Positions 33,538 through 38,121 of a stretch of 38,121 bases of DNA are shown here, piece by piece. The position numbers and the translations under genes were made by a program. Source of the DNA: Chitinophaga pinensis (GTDB lineage Bacteria; Bacteroidota; Bacteroidia; NS11-12g; UBA955); contig CAMDAF010000025.1 in assembly GCA_945888525.1 (NCBI GenBank), positions 1 through 38,121 on the forward strand. Direction: 5' to 3'. The notes below the pieces were generated by a model. That model ran no database searches. It was given only the letters and a program-made list of their open reading frames with translations, and was not told the DNA's origin. Positions within the stretch are counted from its first letter, which is position 1. Every line of letters begins with the position of its first letter.

Positions 33538-33733
33538 AAGGGAAATTATTAAATGTATGGTAGGGTGCTTGTCATGAATCGGTAAGTTTTTTTGAAGCAG
33601 GAATAGTATGTGAGCACATAGGCTATATGATGTCTTTTCTTTGTTGGATAATTGCCGACTGCAAGGATTGATGCTCTTAGACTTATCTCCAACACCTTGG
33701 AGGAACGCAAATATTGTTGATTTATTTATGGTA

Positions 33734-33764
33734 TTGCTTAGTTGATCCACAAGGCATAACTTTG
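33734..33764 (+). promoter_or_regulatory. rpe promoter (TTG-N20-TAACTTTG), near-leaderless
   Basis: TTG at 33734-33736 and TAACTTTG at 33757-33764, 20 bases apart. The box ends 5 bases before the rpe ATG. Confidence 0.7.
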
Positions 33765-33769
33765 CACCC

Positions 33770-34417
33770 ATGCAATTTAAAATCGCACCAAGTGTGTTAT
33801 CAGCTGATTTTGGTAATTTAGAACGCGACATTCAAATGATTAACGAGAGCGAAGCAGATTGGTTTCACGTAGACATTATGGACGGGGTATTTGTTCCAAA
33901 TATTTCTTTTGGTTTTCCTGTGATGAATACCTTGAAAAAACATGCTAAAAAGCCTTTAGATGTGCATTTAATGATTGTTGATCCTGACCGTTACATTACC
34001 CGTTTTGCTGAAGTTGGTGCAGCCGTATTGTCTGTGCATATCGAAGCTTGCAGCCATTTGCATCGAAGTTTGCAATCTATTCGCAGCGCAGGTATGAAGG
34101 CCGGTGTGGCGGTTAACCCGCATTCAAATGTGAGTTTGTTAGAAGATGTAGCGGGCGATATTGACTTAGTGTGTTTGATGAGTGTTAACCCAGGTTTCGG
34201 TGGTCAATCCTTTATTGAAAATACGTACCGTAAAATCGAACAATTGAAAAATATGCAAGCCAAATTGGGCGTAAGTTTCGATATCGAAATTGATGGTGGA
34301 GTAACACTTAGTAACTACAAAAAACTTGTTGATACCGGAGCAACCGTATTGGTGGCTGGAAATACTGTTTTTTCTGCTCCTGATCCGAAAGCCATGATTT
34401 CTCAACTAAAACAATAA
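33770..34417 (+). CDS. rpe: Ribulose-phosphate 3-epimerase
   Basis: 215 residues. Interconverts ribulose 5-phosphate and xylulose 5-phosphate in the pentose phosphate pathway. The TIM barrel is recognised by IAPSVLSADFGNL, WFHVDIMDGVFVPNISFG (metal His and Asp), LDVHLMI, MSVNPGFGGQSFI (phosphate-binding loop), IEIDGGV (catalytic Asp) and AGNTVF. It is followed 35 bases later by the TonB receptor gene. Confidence 0.97.
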   Translation: MQFKIAPSVLSADFGNLERDIQMINESEADWFHVDIMDGVFVPNISFGFPVMNTLKKHAKKPLDVHLMIVDPDRYITRFAEVGAAVLSVHIEACSHLHRSLQSIRSAGMKAGVAVNPHSNVSLLEDVAGDIDLVCLMSVNPGFGGQSFIENTYRKIEQLKNMQAKLGVSFDIEIDGGVTLSNYKKLVDTGATVLVAGNTVFSAPDPKAMISQLKQ

Positions 34418-34452
34418 TACAAGCAGGTATTCGTTAATCAGCAAAACCGTTT

Positions 34453-36978
34453 TTGAAGTTAACAGCTCTGCTCATATCTCTTTTTTTTGTATCCGCTGCT
34501 TTTGGGCAGTCGTTTGTGCATGGTCGTGTTTTAAGTGATAGCGGCACCGCTATTTCGAATGCAGTGATCCACAATTCGGCAATTGATGGCATGTGGTATT
34601 CTGATAGTGACGGTAATTATAGAGTGCCTTACATCCGCAAAAAGAAAAATATTTTAAAGTTTGAGACACCCGGCATTAAACCATACCTAAGTGCGGTTCC
34701 TTTTTTATTTGAGGAAGAAGATTATAAACTCGACGTTACACTCAGCAATTCTATTACAACCTATAACCCCGGGGGCATCAGTGATAAAAGAGAGAGCCGA
34801 GGTGATATTGTGATGAAACCATTGAGCAGTAGACCGAGTGTTTCTGGCGATTTTTCTGATTTTATTAAAACCATGGCAGGGGTGAGTTCGAATAACGAAC
34901 TCAGTTCTCAGTATAATGTAAGGGGAGGGAGTTACGACGAGAATTTAATCTATGTGAACGATCTTGAGATATACCGACCGCAATTGGTGCGCAGCGGACA
35001 GCAAGAAGGCCTGAGCTTTATTAATCCAGATTTGGTTAACAATGTGAATTTTTCTGCAGGTGGTTTTGAAGCCCGTTATGGCGATAAATTATCGTCGGTG
35101 CTAGATGTCAATTACCGCAGTCCGAAGGCCAATGCATCAGGTGTGCAAATTGGGATGTTGGGCGCTACTTTTTTTGTTGAAGGGGTTGCAAAGGCGCGTA
35201 AACGCGTCGGGCAAAGAGATTCTATAAGATTTACATATTTAACAGGCGCCCGTTATAGGGGGAATAAAAATTTACTCAACACCTTCGATGCAGAAGGTTT
35301 GTATAAGTCGAGGTTCGGCGATTTGCAATCACTGTTTTCTTGGCATTTTAACCGTTACAACCGTTTGGAATTGTTGCTTAACTATGCGCAAAACCGCTAC
35401 CGTTTTGAGCCTGAACGTCAAGAAACAACTTTTGGAACACTGCAAAGTGCATTGAAATTAAGCATTGGAATGGATGGGCAAGAGATCGTTGACTACCGCT
35501 CTGGAATGGGTGGCTTGTCGTTTGTCCATTCTAAAAAAAGAATTGAATTAAAATTTATGGCCTCTGGTTTTGTTTCCTCAGAAATGGAGCATTATGATAT
35601 CCAAGGGGCCTATGAGATTTCAGAAGTAGACAATAATTTAGGATCAAGTGGTTTTGGAAATGCAAAGTCATTGTTAGGCCGTGGTTATTTTATTAACCAT
35701 GCGCGCAACGATTTGTATTTTTCTGTTTTTAATATGGCCCATCAAGGCGTGGTAAAATTTGCCGGAATTAAATCGGCTCAGAAAATAATGTACGAGCTCG
35801 ATCAAATGCGCCATCCAGGAAAATTAATTTACGGCATCAAATACCAATTGGAAAGTATAAACGACCGTTTCAAAGAATGGAAATTTGCAGATTCCGGAGG
35901 CTATAATATAAGCAGCTTGCCAGGCAATGATTCTAGTATTTATTTGAATGACAACGTCAACTCTAGGTCGAGTATCAGCAACCAAAGGGTTTCTGGCTTT
36001 TTTCAATTTCATCAAGGTTTTGGTGCCGTTAACGAATTTACAGTTACAGCAGGAACAAGGTACTTATATTCTAGTTTAAATGGTCAATCATTGGTTTCTC
36101 CTCGTGTTCAAATGTATTATGAACCGAATAAGCATTATAATGCCCGCCACAAACGCGATTCTGTTCCACTGAAAAAGAACATTTTATTGAAAGCCGCATT
36201 TGGATACTATTACCAAGCTCCATTTTACAGAGAGATGCGCGATTTTGCCGGTCAGTTAAACACCAATTTAAAAGCGCAAAGAAGTATACATTATACAGCC
36301 GGTATGGAATTCGGATTTAAGTCTTTTGGAAGACCATTTAAATTTTCAGCCGAAATGTATTACAAAGACTTGAATTACTTGGTGCCTTATGTTTTGGATA
36401 ATATCCGCATTAGATACTATGCCACCAATTCAGCACGCGGATATGCAACAGGTTTTGATGCCAGAATAAATGGAGAGTTTATTAAAGGCTTAGAAAGTTG
36501 GTTTTCTTTTAGTGTTTTAAAAACCGACGAACGCATTACCTACATCGACGTCAACAAGGAAGAAACTGAAACAGGCTTGTTGAGGCGGCCAACAGACCGC
36601 AGGGTAACTGCATCGGTGATGTTTCAGGATGAATTGAATTCAAACAAAGATTACCGCATGCATTTGATGATGAATTTTGGAACTGGGCTGCCTTATTATT
36701 TGGGTGGATCAGCAAGGTATAAAGAAGGTTATACCATTCCTGCATACAAAAGGGTTGATATCGGTTTTAGTAAAGTGCTAATAGGCGGTGAATCAACCAA
36801 GATAAAAAGCAAGCTGATTCGCAATATGTGGATAGGCGCTGATGTCTATAATTTATTGCAGATAAACAATGTAATTTCTTATTTATGGGTAAAAGATTTT
36901 AGCAACACGACCTACGGTATTCCCAATTATTTGACTGGAAGAAGGATTAATCTGCGCCTGGTTGCAGTATTTAAATAG
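34453..36978 (+). CDS. TonB-dependent outer-membrane receptor (TTG start)
   Basis: 841 residues. The start is a TTG: an in-frame stop lies 6 codons upstream with no ATG between, and the TTG begins a clear signal peptide (MKLTALLISLFFVSAAFGQ). Next is a carboxypeptidase-regulatory-like domain (about 20-105, SFVHGRVLSDSGTAISNAVI). The plug follows (about 125-225, QYNVRGGSYDENLIYVND and FINPDLVNNVNFSAGGFEAR), and then a beta-barrel to the end, closing in an aromatic-rich strand ending VFK. It imports an unknown ligand across the outer membrane. No SusD partner lies beside it, so a glycan role is not indicated. Confidence 0.93.
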   Translation: MKLTALLISLFFVSAAFGQSFVHGRVLSDSGTAISNAVIHNSAIDGMWYSDSDGNYRVPYIRKKKNILKFETPGIKPYLSAVPFLFEEEDYKLDVTLSNSITTYNPGGISDKRESRGDIVMKPLSSRPSVSGDFSDFIKTMAGVSSNNELSSQYNVRGGSYDENLIYVNDLEIYRPQLVRSGQQEGLSFINPDLVNNVNFSAGGFEARYGDKLSSVLDVNYRSPKANASGVQIGMLGATFFVEGVAKARKRVGQRDSIRFTYLTGARYRGNKNLLNTFDAEGLYKSRFGDLQSLFSWHFNRYNRLELLLNYAQNRYRFEPERQETTFGTLQSALKLSIGMDGQEIVDYRSGMGGLSFVHSKKRIELKFMASGFVSSEMEHYDIQGAYEISEVDNNLGSSGFGNAKSLLGRGYFINHARNDLYFSVFNMAHQGVVKFAGIKSAQKIMYELDQMRHPGKLIYGIKYQLESINDRFKEWKFADSGGYNISSLPGNDSSIYLNDNVNSRSSISNQRVSGFFQFHQGFGAVNEFTVTAGTRYLYSSLNGQSLVSPRVQMYYEPNKHYNARHKRDSVPLKKNILLKAAFGYYYQAPFYREMRDFAGQLNTNLKAQRSIHYTAGMEFGFKSFGRPFKFSAEMYYKDLNYLVPYVLDNIRIRYYATNSARGYATGFDARINGEFIKGLESWFSFSVLKTDERITYIDVNKEETETGLLRRPTDRRVTASVMFQDELNSNKDYRMHLMMNFGTGLPYYLGGSARYKEGYTIPAYKRVDIGFSKVLIGGESTKIKSKLIRNMWIGADVYNLLQINNVISYLWVKDFSNTTYGIPNYLTGRRINLRLVAVFK

Positions 36979-37021
36979 CTAGGATCCCATTGACCTTCTA
37001 TAAAAAAAATTTTAAAAAGAC

Positions 37022-37029
37022 TATCTTCG
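37022..37029 (+). promoter_or_regulatory. Candidate variant -7 box (TATCTTCG) for ribE, near-leaderless
   Basis: TATCTTCG ends 4 bases before the ribE ATG, the same spacing as at aspS and the dedA-like gene. No -33 TTG found. Confidence 0.5.
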
Positions 37030-37033
37030 CAGC

Positions 37034-37621
37034 ATGTTTACTGGCATAGTTGAGTGTATGGGTGAAATTAAGGCCATACAAACAGAACAAAATAACATCC
37101 ATTTTACAATTGAATCTTCAATTGGTTCAGAATTGAAAATTGACCAAAGCGTTGCACACAACGGTGTTTGTTTGACGGTTGTTGAAACAGCGGACAATAC
37201 CCATGTGGTAACTGCCATTCACGAAACTTTAAATAAAACGGATTTAAAATCATGGGCCATTGGCAAGCATGTAAATTTGGAAAGATGCATGAAAGCAGAT
37301 GGTCGATTTGATGGCCATATCGTTCAAGGCCATGTTGATTGCACGGCAACTTGTATTCAAAAATTAGATGAAGTTGGTAGTTGGCGTTTTACTTTCAAGT
37401 ATCCTGATGGGATGGGTACGACCGTTGAGAAAGGTTCAATAACAGTTAATGGTACGAGCTTAACTGTTGTTGGCAGTATGGATAATGAATTTTCTGTTGC
37501 CATCATTCCATATACATACGAGCATACTGTGTTTGGCTTTTTAAATTTGGGTGACACCGTAAACCTAGAGTTTGATATCGTTGGAAAGTACATCCAAAAA
37601 ATGCTGGCCAAGTCTATCTAA
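37034..37621 (+). CDS. ribE: Riboflavin synthase, alpha chain
   Basis: 195 residues. Dismutates two 6,7-dimethyl-8-ribityllumazine molecules to riboflavin, the last step, using the product of ribH at the left side of the window. The N-terminal MFTGIVECMGEI is the signature. Two tandem lumazine-binding barrels are visible: the first with VAHNGVCLTVVE (about 36-47), the second with SITVNGTSLTVVG (about 134-146). GHIVQGHVDCTA sits between. It is monogenic here. No FMN riboswitch is seen upstream. Confidence 0.97.
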   Translation: MFTGIVECMGEIKAIQTEQNNIHFTIESSIGSELKIDQSVAHNGVCLTVVETADNTHVVTAIHETLNKTDLKSWAIGKHVNLERCMKADGRFDGHIVQGHVDCTATCIQKLDEVGSWRFTFKYPDGMGTTVEKGSITVNGTSLTVVGSMDNEFSVAIIPYTYEHTVFGFLNLGDTVNLEFDIVGKYIQKMLAKSI

Positions 37622-38121
37622 TTTACAGGCTTACCAAATATAGGTATTGTTGTTTTACTTTTAAAGTAAAATACTATGGTTTAAAAGGGAATTGTAAAAA
37701 CCAAGAATCAGCCGAAAAAAAGCATAAATTTCAATAATTTTTATAATTCACGAAGAAAATGGAGTGGGCACAGAGCGCTTATCGTCTTAAAAACGCCTCA
37801 AAAACCATTGATTTTAAAGGATTGTCGTCTGTGTGTGCATTCAAATTTCTTTTAATTTGCTTGAATTGAATCAAAACAGGGGTTTTAATTGGTTTTTTAA
37901 CCATTTGATTTACAGTTACTTGTCCTTTAAATTTAGGATAAGTGAAAAAAGATTAGGGATAGTGGCAAATAATATTACCTTTGCACTCCCGTTCTGAAAA
38001 ACACTGTAGAGAAATAAGAGACAAACTTTATAATAACAGCTAAGGAGTTAATTGCTTCGAGGCTTTAAAAATAGAGACTTTAGCTTGGAGTTGTCATTGA
38101 AGTATTTTAATGAAGATGGCA
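37622..38121. other. Right-end intergenic region, mostly without recognisable features
   Basis: There is no coding frame I can support in this 500-base stretch. It holds a small perfect palindrome at 37653-37671 (TTTTACTTT-T-AAAGTAAAA) just past ribE, a strong promoter box near 37976, and an AT-rich leader. The last 12 bases read ATGAAGATGGCA from 38110, which could be a start codon or the approach to a stable RNA gene. The window ends before that can be decided. Confidence 0.5.
37976..37983 (+). promoter_or_regulatory. Strong -7 box (TACCTTTG) of a gene beyond the right edge
   Basis: TACCTTTGCACTCCCGTT is a perfect TAnnTTTG followed by a C-rich initial stretch. It resembles promoters of rRNA and ribosomal-protein operons in Bacteroidota. 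TTA at 37953-37955 sits about 20 bases upstream where TTG would be expected. More than 130 bases of leader follow with no coding frame. Confidence 0.55.

Noticed and set aside
33505-33831. 108-codon minus-strand frame upstream of the M28 gene
   Set aside because: It covers the rpe promoter and start codon and has no protein-like pattern. rpe and its promoter explain the region better.
34453-36978. Polysaccharide utilisation locus (SusC/SusD)
   Set aside because: There is no susD-like gene, glycoside hydrolase or regulator beside the TonB receptor, and its neighbours are rpe and ribE.
36979-37033. FMN riboswitch upstream of ribE
   Set aside because: Only 55 bases separate it from the previous gene, the promoter box is 4 bases from the ATG, and no RFN motif is visible. 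The region before ribH also lacks one.
37653-37671. Palindrome just past ribE as a terminator
   Set aside because: The spacer is a single base and the arms are all A/T apart from one C-G pair, so the hairpin would be weak. An operator-like site is possible, but nothing supports it.

Overview
This window is chromosomal DNA from a Bacteroidota bacterium of uncertain class. It is AT-rich. It encodes three secreted proteins with type IX secretion (T9SS) C-terminal sorting domains, one of them a probable PorZ, and a TonB-dependent receptor of the Bacteroidota type. It shows the usual Bacteroidota recF / DUF721 (DciA-like) neighbourhood. Upstream of many genes there is a promoter box TAnnTTTG, often with TTG about 20 bases further upstream, which is the Bacteroidota consensus rather than TATAAT. 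No mobile element, CRISPR array, prophage or tRNA was found. Most of the window is core housekeeping sequence, with small decayed stretches near the left end.

Layout. 1-2700: a truncated secreted protein, a LamG/T9SS surface protein, and a gene graveyard holding an XRE-type HTH fragment joined to a frameshifted beta-propeller fragment. 2697-6404: a giant PKD-repeat T9SS protein. 6525-8762 (minus): ribH, a TPR membrane protein and pdhA. 8819-10838 (plus): recF, a DciA-like gene and a CruF-like carotenoid gene, convergent with a GT87-like membrane glycosyltransferase. 12065-13985 (plus): peroxiredoxin, NfeD and FloA. 13986-18144 (minus): a tight four-gene run of VWA protein, MoxR/ChlI-like AAA ATPase, methyltransferase-like protein and homogentisate-prenyltransferase-like UbiA. 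18323: aspS. 20071-25534 (minus): PH-domain protein, PhnA-like protein, an SDR lacking its catalytic tyrosine, AlkB, RecO and PorZ. 25836-28504 (plus): LOG family protein, thioesterase, DedA and aroE. 28505-29918: a small accessory patch with palindromic repeats, a lipocalin-like lipoprotein, two tandem micro-lipoproteins of 39 and 37 residues, and a small membrane protein. 29915-33514 (minus): M28 peptidase, metF and rsgA. 33770-37621 (plus): rpe, TonB receptor and ribE. The window ends downstream of a strong promoter whose gene lies outside.

The most unusual items are: the VWA-AAA-methyltransferase-prenyltransferase run, which places a MoxR/VWA pair beside a chlorophyll-synthase/HPT-type prenyltransferase; the tandem micro-lipoproteins; the recurrent spacing of 4-6 bases between promoter box and start codon, which implies leaderless transcripts; a perfect 15-bp terminator-like hairpin inside the ubiA coding end; several TTG starts; and the SDR with valine at the catalytic tyrosine position. 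All family calls were made by reading motifs, without database searches.
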